The notes: a model not told the origin generated them from the letters alone. 64,000 bases of DNA from Mesorhizobium sp. SARCC-RB16n (GCF_008520305.1 NZ_ML703280.1:73331-137330); one strand, 5' to 3'. Counted from the first letter of the stretch, positions 46,236 to 55,883 are shown. Translations and numbers: made by a program.

Positions 46236-47242
46236 GTGAAAGCCATCGAACTGAGCCAGCCCAGGCTGGACGCCTTCCGCGCCGCTACCGTTGCTACCCC
46301 CGAACCGCAGCGCGGAGAGGTGCTGATACGCCAGCGTGCGGCGAGCCTCAATTTCGTCGACGCGGTGGCGAGCGGCAATTATCCCGGACCGAGCTTCCCG
46401 CTCATCCCCGTTGCCGACGGTGCCGGCGAGATCGTCGCGCTGGGCGAGGGCGTTACGATATTCGGCACCGGCGATCGCGTCGTCGCGCATGCCAAGCCGC
46501 GCTGGATCGGTGGCCGGCCGCGGCCCTATGAGATGACGCAGATGCGCGGCATCTCGCTGCCGGGGTCGCTGGCCGAATATGTCGCGCTGCCGGCCAATTC
46601 GCTCGTGCCGGTCCCGGCGCATCTCTCCTTCGAGGCGGCCTCGACGCTGCCGATCGCCGGCACCACCGCGTGGAACGCCATCCGCGCCGCCGATGTCGGG
46701 CCAGGCTCGGTGGTCGTGCTGCTTGGCACAGGCGGCGTCTCGATCTTCACCCTGCAGCTCGCGAAGGCCGCCGGCGCCACGGTCATCATCACCTCGTCAT
46801 CGGACGAAAAGCTGGAGCGGGCGAGGCGCTCGGCGCCGATCATCTCATCAACTACCGCGCGAAGCCCGACTGGGACGGCAAGGTGCTCGAACTGACCGAT
46901 GGCCTTGGCGCCGACCTTATCGTGGAGACCGGCGGCACCGCCACCTTCGCCCGCGCCGTCAACGCCACCGCGCCCGGCGGCACGCTGTTCACCATCGGCT
47001 TCGTCACCGGCGCCGAGGCCACCATCAATCTGCTGCCGATCATCATCAAGGCGCTGAAGGTGATCGGCAACAACACCGGATCCGTATCGGATCTTCTCGA
47101 CGCCGCCCGCGCCATCGGCGCGGCCCGGATCGAACCTGTTGTCGACAAGATGTTTTCACCTGATGAGGCGACCGAAGCCTACGCCCATATGGCCGCCGGC
47201 GGCCTGCATTTCGGCAAGCTGGTGTTCGGGCTGGAGTGGTGA
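46236..47242 (+). pseudogene. NAD(P)-dependent alcohol dehydrogenase/quinone reductase with a frameshift
   Basis: The gene encodes a zinc-independent MDR-family protein of about 335 residues in two frames. The first frame runs from GTG 46236 (VKAIELSQPRLDAF) through the GroES-like part and the cofactor-binding loop (VVLLGTGGVSIFTLQLAKAA) to EKLERAR. It then reads nonsense. The correct continuation ALGADHLINYR is in another frame, and restoring one base near 46826 joins the two halves. The second half is normal to the stop at 47242. It is either a recent pseudogene or a sequencing/assembly error. The likely target regulator is the divergent LysR gene. Confidence 0.85.
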
Positions 47243-47250
47243 AGCAGCCG

Positions 47251-47274
47251 ATCTCCCCCATTTGGGGGAAGATT
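47251..47274. terminator. Hairpin between convergent genes
   Basis: ATCTCCCCC followed by GGGGGAAGAT around an ATTT loop forms a stable stem between the dehydrogenase end and the molybdenum-subunit end. It is a short version of the C/G-rich repeat common in this genome. Confidence 0.5.
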
Positions 47275-47287
47275 ATTCGCTTCACCG

Positions 47288-49596
47288 TCAGATCAGCTTC
47301 TCCAGCGTGATCGGCAGATCCCTGATCCGCTTGCCTGTTGCGTGGAACACCGCGTTGGCAATGGCCGGCGCCATGCCGACGATCGCCAGTTCGCCGACAC
47401 CCTTGCCGCCGAGCACCGAGGAGTGCAGGTCGGGGATGCCGACGGAGATCACCTCGATGTCGGGAATATCGGCATTGGTCGGGACGAGGTAATCGGCGAG
47501 GTTGGTGTTGACGATGCGGCCGTGGCGGCGGTCCATGATGCCTTCTTCGAGCAGCGCCTGGCCGATGCCCATGATGATGCCGCCCTTCCACTGGCTTTCG
47601 GCCAGCTTCGGATTGTAGAGACGGCCCGAATCCAGCGCCGACACCACGCGCGAAACCCGCACCGTGCCGAAATCCTCGTCGACGCGCACCTCGACGAAAT
47701 GCGCGCACCAGGAGTGGCGGGAATAGTCGCCCTCGGTGTGCGGCAGCGCCATGGCGATGGTGGTGTAGTTCTTGTAGCGATCCTCGGCGCTCGAATGGCC
47801 GGCATGGTGTCGCCGGTCGCTTCGATGCGGTCGCGGCCGACGCTTTTGAGAAGTTCGGCGATCGAGACATCGGGGCCTTCGCCGCGTGGCGAACCGATGC
47901 GGCCATTGGCGACGACCAAAGTGTTGGCCTGCAGCGCGTTGAAGGGCGAGCGCGGATCGCTGATCGCCAGGCCGATCAGCTGGTCGAGCGCCGAGGTCGC
48001 CGCCTTATAAACCGCGCCGGTCATTACGCCGGCCAGCCGCGAGCCGCCGGCAACGCCGGCGCGGGGAAAATGGGAGTCGCCCAGTTTCACCACGACGTCG
48101 TCGGCGCTCACGCCGACCGTTTCGGCGGCGGTCTGCGCCAGGATTGTGTAGGTGCCCTGGCCCATGTCGATCGAGGAGCTTTCGACCTCGACCGAACCAT
48201 CGGCCAGGATGCGCACGATCGCTTCGCCATAGGCGCGCCGCACCGGATAGGTGCCGGCGGCGACGCCCCAGCCGATCAGCTGGTTGCCATCGCGCATAGA
48301 GCGTGGCTCAGGCGTGCGCCTGGCCCAGCCGAAGCGGTCGGCGCCCACTGCAAAAGCCTCGCGCAACTGCCTGGTCGACCAGGCTTTTTTCGCGTGCGGG
48401 TCCTGTTCGGCGTAGTTGCGCAGCCGGATTTCCAGCGGATCGATGCCGACCTCGTAGGCGAGTTCGTCGATGGCGCTTTCGATGCCGAAGGCCGATGGGT
48501 TCTCGCCCGGCGCGCGCATGGCGCCCGGCACCACCGAATTCACCCGCACGACATTCTGCTTCGAGGAGAAATTCGGCGTCGCGTACATGATCGAGGTGAC
48601 CGAGCCCAGCGGCTCGACCCACATGCCTTCGATCGATGTCTCGTTGACGCCGCGATGCACGATCGACTGGATTTTTCCGTCATGCTCGGCGCCGATCGTC
48701 ACCGTCTGGCGCGTCGCGGCGCGGCCGCCATAGCCGGTGAAGGTCTGTGGCCGCGTCATCACCAGCCGCACCGGCCAGCCGAGCATTTTCGCGGCACTTG
48801 CGGCAATCGCGCCATGACCGAGCGCCAGCGCCTTGGAGCCGAAGCCGCCGCCTATATAGGGCGACACCAGCCGCACATTCTCGAACGGCAGGCCGAACCA
48901 TTCGGCATAGGTGCGGGCCATGCCGTCCAGCCATTGGCTCGGCTCCCACACGGTGAGGTGGTCGCCTTCCCAGCGGGCGATAAGGCCATGCGGTTCCATC
49001 GGCGCCTGGTATTCGCGCGGCGTGTTGTAGGCGGCGCAGATCCGTACCGGGGCGGAGGCGAAGGCGGCAGCCGCGTCGCCCCATTCCTTGGTCATGGCGT
49101 CGACCGGAATGCCGTCGCCGGCCTTGCCGTCGCTGAGGTCGACGATGGCCGGCGTCTCTTCGTAACTGACCTTGACCATCGCTGCGGCGGCCACGGCCTG
49201 CTCGAACGTCTCGGCGACCACTGCGGCGACATGTTGGCCCGAGAAAGTGATGTCGCGCGCCAGCGGGCAGTAGGGTTTGTCGGGCGGCGGGGTACCGAAC
49301 CAGTCAGAGGCGGTTCTCAGGCTGATGATCGTGTCCGGTGTCAGCACCTTGAGTACGCCCGGCGCTGCCTCGGCCGCCTTGCTGTCGATGGCGATCACCT
49401 TGCCGGATGCGATCGTGCTTTCGACCAGCACGGCATAGGCGAGGCCTTCGAGCTGCTGCTCGACGGCGTATTTGGCGGCACCCGTGATCTTGGCCGGGCC
49501 GTCGACCCGCGACAGCCGGCCGCCGACCGCGTCCACGCCGCCGTCGGACGCATCGCCCCGTTTCGATTCACCAACTCTGATGTTGTGAACGGTCAT
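47288..49596 (-). pseudogene. PaoC-type molybdenum hydroxylase large subunit, operon 1, with a frameshift
   Basis: About 770 residues if repaired: MTVHNIRVGESKRGDASDGG at the start, then the usual xanthine-dehydrogenase a/b hammerhead (DGPAKITGAAKYAVE) and the molybdopterin-binding domains (GGGFGSKALALGHGA, PGAMRAPGENPSAFGIESAI, ending GGKGVGELAIVGMAPAIANA). The Glu of GVGE is the catalytic base. After EATGDTMP the frame breaks near 47796-47803; the continuation HSSAEDRYKNYTTIAMALPH is in the next frame and runs to the stop at 47288. One missing base (probably a C) explains it. Without correction the product lacks the part with the catalytic Glu. ATG 49596 overlaps the FAD-subunit stop. Confidence 0.88.
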
Positions 49597-50576
49597 GCCG
49601 TTTCTCCCATCTTGAGAATAGCCCGTGCGACGACGCGCGGCGCGAGTTCGATCTTGTAGCGGTTGGCGCCATGGTCGACGGCACCCTCGACGGCGAGCAG
49701 GCTGGCGGTCCGCACGGCGTTCGGCTCCAGCACCTTGCCTTTCAGCGCGGCTTCCACGGCATGCGCCCGCCAGGGTTTGGTCGCGACGCCACCAAGCGCC
49801 ACGCGAAGGTCGCGGATGGTGCGTCCGTCGGATTCCAATTCGAGCCCGACGGCGGCACTGGCCGCGGCAAATTCGTAGGACTGCCGGTCGCGGATCTTCA
49901 GGTAGGTCGAGCGGCGGGCCGCGGCGGAAGAGGGGATTTCGATGGCGGTGATCATCTCGCCCGGCTCGATCGCGTGTTCCTTGTCCGGCGTCGTGCCGGG
50001 CAGCAGGAAAAAGTCATCGACCAGGATGCGCCGATCGCCCAGATGAACCGTTGCGTCGAGGGCGACGAGCGCGGTGGCGAGGTCGCCGGGATACATGGCG
50101 ATGCAGGCTTCGCTGGTGCCAAGCACGGCATGGCCCCTGGTAACGCCGCCGATTGCCGAACAGCCGCTGCCTGATACACGCTTGTTGCAGGCGGCGAAAT
50201 TCGAGGGATCACGGAAATAGGGGCAGCGCGTGCGCTGCATCAGATTGCCGCCGATGGTCGCCATGTTGCGGATCTGCGCCGAGGCCGCTTGCCAAAGCGC
50301 CTCCGAGATGGCGGGAAAGCGGCTCTTGATGTCGTCGTGGTCGGCGACATGGCCCATTCTGGCGAGCGCGCCGAGGATGGCGCCGCGCTCGTCGATCTCG
50401 ATCCGGTCCAGCCCCCTGAGATGGGTGATGTCGACCAGCATGTCGGGCTCGGCGACGCCGCATTTGGCGAGGTCGATCAGCGTGGTGCCGCCGGCGAGCA
50501 GCATGGCGCCGGGGAGCGTGGCCGCCTGGCGGGCGGCGTCGGCCGAGGTGGCGCGAAGATAGGAAAAATCCCTCAT
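49593..50576 (-). CDS. PaoB-type FAD-binding subunit, operon 1
   Basis: A 327-residue FAD subunit of an aldehyde oxidase/xanthine dehydrogenase. The FAD loop is in LPGAMLLAGGTTLIDLAKCG and IGGNLMQRTRC. It has the extra cysteines of PaoB-type proteins (RCPYFRDPSNFAACNKRVSG, then SGCSAIGG), which in E. coli PaoB hold a [4Fe-4S] cluster. It passes electrons from the molybdenum subunit by way of the Fe-S subunit. Its start overlaps the Fe-S subunit stop and its stop overlaps the large-subunit start (ATGA each), so the operon is fully coupled. Confidence 0.9.
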   Translation of the reverse strand: MRDFSYLRATSADAARQAATLPGAMLLAGGTTLIDLAKCGVAEPDMLVDITHLRGLDRIEIDERGAILGALARMGHVADHDDIKSRFPAISEALWQAASAQIRNMATIGGNLMQRTRCPYFRDPSNFAACNKRVSGSGCSAIGGVTRGHAVLGTSEACIAMYPGDLATALVALDATVHLGDRRILVDDFFLLPGTTPDKEHAIEPGEMITAIEIPSSAAARRSTYLKIRDRQSYEFAAASAAVGLELESDGRTIRDLRVALGGVATKPWRAHAVEAALKGKVLEPNAVRTASLLAVEGAVDHGANRYKIELAPRVVARAILKMGETA

Positions 50577-51055
50577 GACGCGACCTCCAGCGCTGCCTGG
50601 CGCACGGCGGCGACAATGTGCGGATAGGCGCCGCAGCGGCAGAGATTGCCGGCCATGTATTCGCGGATTTCCTCGTCCGATCCGGCGTGGCCCTCGCGGA
50701 TGCAGGCGACCGCCGACATGATCTGGCCTGGCGTGCAATAGCCGCACTGAAAGGCGTCCTGCTCGAGGAAGGCAGCCTGCACGGGATGCAATTCGCCCTC
50801 CCGTGCAAGCCCCTCTATGGTGGTGATGGTGCGGCCCTCGGCCTGCGCAGCCAGCGTCAGGCAGGCCAGCACGCGCTCGCCGTCGACATGGACGGTGCAG
50901 GCGCCACACTGGCCATGGTCGCAGCCCTTCTTGGTGCCGGTCAGGCCGAGCCTGTCACGCAAGGCGTCGAGCAGCGTGACACGCGGTTCGAGTTCCAGCG
51001 TGTGATGCCGGCCGTTGATATCGAGATGGACGGGAATTGTGGTCTTGCTCGTCAT
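50573..51055 (-). CDS. PaoA-type [2Fe-2S] subunit, operon 1
   Basis: A 160-residue ferredoxin-like subunit. The plant-type cluster cysteines are in [18 protein letters not shown] plus a later Cys (VLACL), and the second cluster is in [12 protein letters not shown] and [10 protein letters not shown]. Unlike E. coli PaoA, I see no Tat signal, so the enzyme should stay in the cytoplasm. ATG 51055 lies 9-10 bases after GGAG within a leader that is repeated upstream of operon 2. No XdhC/PaoD-type maturation gene is present in the window. Confidence 0.93.
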   Translation of the reverse strand: MTSKTTIPVHLDINGRHHTLELEPRVTLLDALRDRLGLTGTKKGCDHGQCGACTVHVDGERVLACLTLAAQAEGRTITTIEGLAREGELHPVQAAFLEQDAFQCGYCTPGQIMSAVACIREGHAGSDEEIREYMAGNLCRCGAYPHIVAAVRQAALEVAS

Positions 51056-51088
51056 GGGCGTCTGGCTCCAGTTGCTTGACGCTTGAGG
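51053..51088 (-). repeat. Conserved leader of the molybdoenzyme operons (copy 1; copy 2 at 54944-54978)
   Basis: From the start codon of each Fe-S subunit gene, about 35 bases upstream are almost identical in the two operons: ATGGGCGTCTGGCTCCAGTT then GCTTGACGCT and a GAGGGG stretch (plus-strand reading). This exceeds what the coding parts share, so the leader is conserved by selection, recent duplication or gene conversion. It contains the GGAG site for translation. Confidence 0.7.
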
Positions 51089-51145
51089 GGATGAATTGGA
51101 GTTAGGGTGGGGAGGATCCAACCGTTGCTTCGGGCGGACCGCTCC

Positions 51146-53404
51146 TCACCCCAGCAGGTCCTCGATCCGGATCGGAAAGCGCCGCGGGCGCACGCCGGTC
51201 GCATGCCAGACCGCATTGGCAACGGCGCCGGCGGTGCCGGTGATGCCGATTTCACCGACGCCCTTGATGCCGAGGGCGTTCACGTGAGGGTCGTCCTCGT
51301 GAACCAGCAGCGCCTCGACCGACGGCACGTCGGCATTCACCGGGACATGGTATTCGGCGAGGTTGGCATTCTGGATGCGGCCGGAGCGCCGGTCGGTGAC
51401 GGCTTCCTCATGCAGCGCGAAGGAAACGCCCCAGATCATCCCGCCATAATACTGGCTGCGCACCAGCCGCGGATTGATGACCCGTCCAGCAGCGAATGCG
51501 CCGACCAGCCGGGTGACGCGGATCTGGCCTAAATCCGGGTCGACCTTCACCTCGGCGAAGACGGCGCCGTGTGCGTGCTTGGCATAGGCCTCCTGCGACG
51601 TCGGATCCGGAGCACCCTTGCCATGGCCTTCGATCTCGGCAAGGCCCGCGCGGGCGAGGATCTCTGTGTAGCTTTCGCCGCGGCTTTCGTCGTCGCGCCG
51701 ATAGAGGCGTCCGCCGCGCGCCAGCACGCCTTCATTGCCGGCACCGAACAGGGGCGAGGCCTCGTTGCGGGTGGCGAGATCGGCAAGTCTGGCGATGACG
51801 GCCGCACCCGCATTGTGGATGGCCATGCCGGCGGTCGCCGTATGGCCCGAACCGCCGGCGATGCCCGCATTGGGCAGGTCGGAACTGCCGGCCCTGAAAT
51901 CGATCTGGTCGATGTCGAGCCCCAGCCCATCGGCTGCAATCTGGGCAAAGGCCGTCCAGGCGCCTTGCCCCATGTCCTGAGCGCCGGTCTCCATCAAGCC
52001 GCTGCCGTCGGCCCTCAGCACGGCTCGGGCCTCGGCCTGGAACATGATGGCCGGGAACGTCGCCGTGCCCATGCCCCAGCCGGTGAGGTAACCGTCCGCG
52101 TCGCGCATCCGTCGTGGCTCCAGCGGGCGGCCCGCCCAGCCAAACGCCTCGGCCGCCTGTTCGTAACATTCGCGCAGCGCCTTGGACGAGAACGGCTTGC
52201 CGGTCATCGGTTCGACTTCGGCATAATTCCTGAGCCGGAATTCCAGCGGGTCCATGCCGCAGGCATGCGCTGCCTCGTCGATGGCGCTTTCCAGCGCGAT
52301 CGAGCCGGTGGCTTCGCCGGGGGCCCGCATGAACAGCGGCGTGCCGGTGTCGAGCCGCACGGCATCGTGCGAGGTGGCGATGGCCGGGCTGGCATAGAGC
52401 GTGTGCGAGGCATCCGCCGCCGGTTCGAAGAAATCGTCGAACGTGCTCGATGTGGTCCTGGCGTGATGGGAAATCGCGGTCAGCCGCCCTTCGCCATCCA
52501 TGCCCATGCGCAATGTCTGGCGGGTCGGGGCGCGATGACCGACCGGGCCGAACATCTGCTCGCGCCGGAGCACCAGCTTGACCGGACGGCCGACAAGCTT
52601 CGCCGCCAGTATGCCCAGCACCTGCGGCCCGGAAATCATGCCCTTGGAGCCGAAACCACCACCCAGGAACGGGCTGCGGATGTGGACGTTTTGCGGCGCG
52701 ATGCCAAACAGGCCGGCGATGCGGCCCTGCGCCATGGCAAGGCCCTGGCTTGGCGTGTCGATCGACAGACGGTCGCCATCCCAGGCGGCGACGATCGCGT
52801 GGGGCTCCATGGCGTTGTGGTACTGGGCCGGCGTCTCGTAGGTCGCCTCGATCCGCGTCCTTGCCGATTCGAGGCCGGCCTCGACGTCGCCCATCTGCTG
52901 CACCGCCGGATTGCCGACGCCGACACCGCGCGGCACGAAACTTTCGGCGCCGTCGAGACCTACGCGCGCCGGCTCCGTTTCATAGCGCGGCGACAGCAGC
53001 GCCGCCCCTTCGGTCGCCGCTTCCAGCGTCTCCGCTATCACCACGGCAATGCTCTGGTTGGGATAGCGAACCCCGTCGTTCTGCAGCAGGTCGAGCCGGA
53101 ACATGAAGGGATGGTCCTTGGCATCCGGATCGGTGGCGAGCGCCGGCCGGTTCAGTGGCGTCATCACCTCGACCACGCCCGAATGCGCCTTGGCCGCCTC
53201 GATATCCAGCGAAACGACCCGGCCGCGCGCGATGCTCGAGACGGCAAGCACGGCATAGAGCATGCCGGGCGGGTGGTTATCGGCGGCGTAGCGCGCCGTC
53301 CCGGTGACTTTCAAGAATCCGTCGCGGCGGGTCAGCGGCTGGCCGATGCTGGAGCCCTGTCGCGTATGGGCGGGCTGTTGGTTGAGGCCGAGTTCAAGCG
53401 TCAT
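51146..53404 (-). CDS. PaoC-type molybdenum hydroxylase large subunit, operon 2
   Basis: A 752-residue intact paralogue of the large subunit at 47288-49596. It begins MTLELGLNQQPAHTRQG and has the a/b hammerhead at TRRDGFLKVTGTARYAA. The molybdopterin-binding glycines are in FLGGGFGSKGMISG and FMRAPGEATGSIALES, and the catalytic Glu is in IKGVGEIGITG. Divergence from operon 1 is large, so the two probably differ in substrate (aldehydes or N-heterocycles). It overlaps the FAD-subunit gene by 11 bases. It ends 91 bp before operon 1, so all six genes could share one transcript. Confidence 0.93.
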   Translation of the reverse strand: MTLELGLNQQPAHTRQGSSIGQPLTRRDGFLKVTGTARYAADNHPPGMLYAVLAVSSIARGRVVSLDIEAAKAHSGVVEVMTPLNRPALATDPDAKDHPFMFRLDLLQNDGVRYPNQSIAVVIAETLEAATEGAALLSPRYETEPARVGLDGAESFVPRGVGVGNPAVQQMGDVEAGLESARTRIEATYETPAQYHNAMEPHAIVAAWDGDRLSIDTPSQGLAMAQGRIAGLFGIAPQNVHIRSPFLGGGFGSKGMISGPQVLGILAAKLVGRPVKLVLRREQMFGPVGHRAPTRQTLRMGMDGEGRLTAISHHARTTSSTFDDFFEPAADASHTLYASPAIATSHDAVRLDTGTPLFMRAPGEATGSIALESAIDEAAHACGMDPLEFRLRNYAEVEPMTGKPFSSKALRECYEQAAEAFGWAGRPLEPRRMRDADGYLTGWGMGTATFPAIMFQAEARAVLRADGSGLMETGAQDMGQGAWTAFAQIAADGLGLDIDQIDFRAGSSDLPNAGIAGGSGHTATAGMAIHNAGAAVIARLADLATRNEASPLFGAGNEGVLARGGRLYRRDDESRGESYTEILARAGLAEIEGHGKGAPDPTSQEAYAKHAHGAVFAEVKVDPDLGQIRVTRLVGAFAAGRVINPRLVRSQYYGGMIWGVSFALHEEAVTDRRSGRIQNANLAEYHVPVNADVPSVEALLVHEDDPHVNALGIKGVGEIGITGTAGAVANAVWHATGVRPRRFPIRIEDLLG

Positions 53405-54452
53405 GACGCACTCCGGGAAGGGAGGAAAAGGGGGAAGCAGGCAGCGCGGGCATAACAGCGGGCGTTCCGGCAAGAGCGGACGTCAGCGCCCTGACGACAA
53501 TGCGGCGGGCAAGTTCGATCTTGAAGGCGTTGTCGCCGGAGGGGCTGGCGTCGGCCAACGCGGCATCAGCGGCGCGAACGAAGCTCGCCTCGTCGGCATC
53601 GGCGCCGAGCAGCACCGCTTCCGCCGAACGCGCGCGCCACGGTTTGGCTGCCACGCCGCCGAGCGCCAGCCTCGCACCGCGGATCTTGCCGCGATCGACG
53701 ACAAGCGCCGCGGCCGCCGAAACGACGGCGAAGGCATAGGAGGTGCGTTCGCGCACCTTCAGGTAGCGGGCGTGAGAGGCGAAGGACGCTGCTTGCGCCG
53801 GCAGCCGCACAGCAACGATCAGTTCGCCCGGCTGCAGCACAGTCTCGCGCTGCGGCGTGTCGCCTGGAAGCCGGTGGAATTCCTCCAGCGTCACATGGCG
53901 CCGGCCTTCCTTGCCCTCGATCTCGACCACGGCGTCCAGCGCGACCAGCGGCACGCAGAAATCGGAGGGATGGGTGGCGATGCAGGCATCGCTCCAACCC
54001 AAAATGGCGTGCAGGCGGTTCTCGCCGCCCAGTGCCGAGCAGCCGGAACCGGGTTGGCGCCTGTTGCAGGCGCTGGCGGTGTCGTAGAAGTAACTGCACC
54101 GCGTGCGCTGCAACAGATTGCCGCCGACAGTGGCGGCATTGCGAAGCTGCGCCGAGGCGCCCGAAAGCAGCGCTTCGGCCACCGCCGGATAGGCCTTGGC
54201 GAAGGCTGGATCGTGTGCGAGATCGGCATTGCGGACCAGCGCGCCGATGCGCAAGCCGCCATCATCGAGCGTTTCGATGCGATTGAGTTCCGGCAGGCGG
54301 CTAATGTCGACGATCCGTTCGGGGCTGGTGATGCCACCCTTCATCAGGTCGAGCAGATTGGTGCCACCGGCGAGATAGGCCGAACCCGGCTCTGCGGCCG
54401 CCGCAACGGCGTCGGAAATGGTGGCCGGCCTGAAGTAATCAAAGTCTCTCAT
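53394..54452 (-). CDS. PaoB-type FAD-binding subunit, operon 2
   Basis: A 352-residue FAD subunit: PGSAYLAGGTNLLDLMKGG and TVGGNLLQRTRC for FAD, then the four-Cys insert (RCSYFYDTASACNRRQPGSG, CSALGG) for a likely [4Fe-4S] cluster. It is about 25 residues longer at the C-terminus than its paralogue, with a Pro/Ala-rich tail (TPAVMPALPASPFSSLPG). Start and stop overlap the neighbouring subunit genes. The frame stays open upstream into the Fe-S gene, but ATG 54452 is the homologous start. Confidence 0.9.
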   Translation of the reverse strand: MRDFDYFRPATISDAVAAAAEPGSAYLAGGTNLLDLMKGGITSPERIVDISRLPELNRIETLDDGGLRIGALVRNADLAHDPAFAKAYPAVAEALLSGASAQLRNAATVGGNLLQRTRCSYFYDTASACNRRQPGSGCSALGGENRLHAILGWSDACIATHPSDFCVPLVALDAVVEIEGKEGRRHVTLEEFHRLPGDTPQRETVLQPGELIVAVRLPAQAASFASHARYLKVRERTSYAFAVVSAAAALVVDRGKIRGARLALGGVAAKPWRARSAEAVLLGADADEASFVRAADAALADASPSGDNAFKIELARRIVVRALTSALAGTPAVMPALPASPFSSLPGVRHDA

Positions 54453-54946
54453 GCCGCGGTCCTCCGGTCGGTTCTGGCAAGTTGTTGCTGGGCCTCCAGG
54501 ACGGCCTCCACGATGCCGCCATAGGCGGCGCAGCGGCAAATGTTGCCGCTCAGTCCCTCGCGGATGCGCTCGGGATCGTCGCCAGCCTGTCCTTCGGCGA
54601 TCAGGCCGAGCGTGCTCATGATCTGGCCGGGTGTGCAGAAACCGCACTGGAAACCGTCATGAGCGATGAAGGCGGCCTGCACCGGATGCAGTTCTTCACC
54701 GTGAGCGACACCTTCGATGGTCAGCACCTCGGCGCCGTCATGGCTGACCGCCAGCGCGAGACAGGAGTTTATGCGCTTGCCATCGACCAGAACCGTGCAG
54801 GCGCCGCACTGGCCGCGGTCGCAGCCCTTCTTCGTGCCGGTGAGCTCAAGCCGCTCGCGCAGCAGGTCGAGCAAGGTGACGCGGGTGTCGACCTCGAGTT
54901 CATGGTGGTGTCCGTTGACGGTAAGCGAGAGGGGAAGGGTGGTCAT
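54449..54946 (-). CDS. PaoA-type [2Fe-2S] subunit, operon 2
   Basis: A 165-residue subunit with [18 protein letters not shown] plus a later Cys (INSCLAL), and FQCGFCTPGQIM with GNICRCAAYG. As in operon 1, no Tat signal is seen. The open frame extends to 55114, but ATG 54946 matches the paralogue and has the same ribosome-binding context. It is the first gene of operon 2; a TetR gene is divergent with a palindromic operator between them. Confidence 0.93.
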   Translation of the reverse strand: MTTLPLSLTVNGHHHELEVDTRVTLLDLLRERLELTGTKKGCDRGQCGACTVLVDGKRINSCLALAVSHDGAEVLTIEGVAHGEELHPVQAAFIAHDGFQCGFCTPGQIMSTLGLIAEGQAGDDPERIREGLSGNICRCAAYGGIVEAVLEAQQQLARTDRRTAA

Positions 54947-55114
54947 GGGCGTCTGGCTCCAGTTGCTTGACGCTGAGGGGAATGAATTGGTGCTCTGGCA
55001 GAGAAGGACAAGGTCAGGCGACAGCCAATCCGACGCGGGTTGGGAAGGTGACAGCTTGCAGCTTCGAAAGACGTGACATACCGGGCTCCCGATTATATGA
55101 TGAAGGTTCTCCAC

Positions 55115-55138
55115 TAAAAGCGGAGGTGCCTCCGTTTA
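55115..55138. promoter_or_regulatory. Palindromic operator, probably for TetR
   Basis: CGGAGG-TG-CCTCCG (55121-55134) is a perfect palindrome flanked by TAAAAG and TTTA. It lies between the divergent Fe-S subunit and TetR genes, 60 bases before the TetR start. TetR-family repressors bind such sites and often control a divergent operon. Confidence 0.6.
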
Positions 55139-55197
55139 TCTACGTGGGGGCTGGCCAGGCATGGTTCAAGCCCCCATATCCCTGGTGGAGAAAAAAA

Positions 55198-55824
55198 TTG
55201 GCTTTTGAGCCCGTTACAACTGTCGACCAAAAACCCGCTGCCGCCGACAAGCCGTTGCGTGCCGATGCGCGGCGCAATCGCGACCGGCTGGTCGAGGTGG
55301 CGGCTTCAGTCTTCGCCGAGCGCGGCATCGACGCCTCGCTGGAGGAGATCGCGCGGCGCGCCGGCGTCGGTATCGGCACGCTCTACCGGCATTTCCCGAC
55401 GCGCGAGCATCTGGTCGAGGTGGTCTACCGCCGCGAGGCGGAGGCGCTGTGCGCCGCCGCCGGCGAGCTTACGGCAAAACATCCCTCCGATGTCGCGCTG
55501 GAAGAATGGATGCACCGCTTCGTCGACTATATCGCCACCAAGCGCGGCCTGGCGACCAGCTTGCGTATCCTGTTCACCACCAATTCGACGCTGTTTTCCG
55601 ACACGTCGGGACGGGTGTCGCAGGCCTTGCGGCAACTGGTCGAGGCGGCGGTGGCCGACGGCACGATCCGCGGCGACGTCGATGCTTCCGACGTGCTGCA
55701 TGCGCTGGGCGGTATCTACTCGGCACCCGACACGCCTGAATGGCGCGACCGCTCGCGCCGGCTGGTCAAGCTGTTGATGGACGGCTTGCGGTTCGGGGCC
55801 GTGAGGACAAAGCCGGGCGTATGA
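55198..55824 (+). CDS. TetR-family transcriptional regulator
   Basis: A 208-residue repressor. The DNA-binding domain is DRLVEVAASVFAERGIDASL then IARRAGVGIGTLYRHFPTRE, followed by an all-helical ligand domain of about 140 residues. No ATG or GTG lies in a suitable place. TTG 55198 follows GGTGGAG by 8-9 bases and gives LAFEPVTTVDQKPAAADKPL. The long open frame upstream lies in the promoter region and is not part of the gene. It probably represses molybdoenzyme operon 2 through the palindrome at 55115-55138. Confidence 0.85.
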   Translation: MAFEPVTTVDQKPAAADKPLRADARRNRDRLVEVAASVFAERGIDASLEEIARRAGVGIGTLYRHFPTREHLVEVVYRREAEALCAAAGELTAKHPSDVALEEWMHRFVDYIATKRGLATSLRILFTTNSTLFSDTSGRVSQALRQLVEAAVADGTIRGDVDASDVLHALGGIYSAPDTPEWRDRSRRLVKLLMDGLRFGAVRTKPGV

Positions 55825-55883
55825 TCTCAACACCGAAGAGCTGGGCTTGACTGATCCCAGGCAAAGCCCAGACGTCGCGGCGG

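Noticed and set aside
48070-49659. A 529-codon plus-strand frame opposite the operon 1 molybdenum subunit
   Set aside because: Same reason: shadow frame of low complexity.
51053-51088. Conserved leader considered as a molybdenum-cofactor riboswitch
   Set aside because: Too short and without the required stem set; it includes mainly the ribosome-binding region.
51569-53455. A 628-codon plus-strand frame opposite the operon 2 molybdenum subunit
   Set aside because: Antisense shadow of a clearly identified gene with all family motifs; no ribosome-binding site or domain.
54967-55197. Upstream extension of the TetR frame
   Set aside because: It crosses the operator and promoter region, and the conserved TetR domain begins well after TTG 55198.
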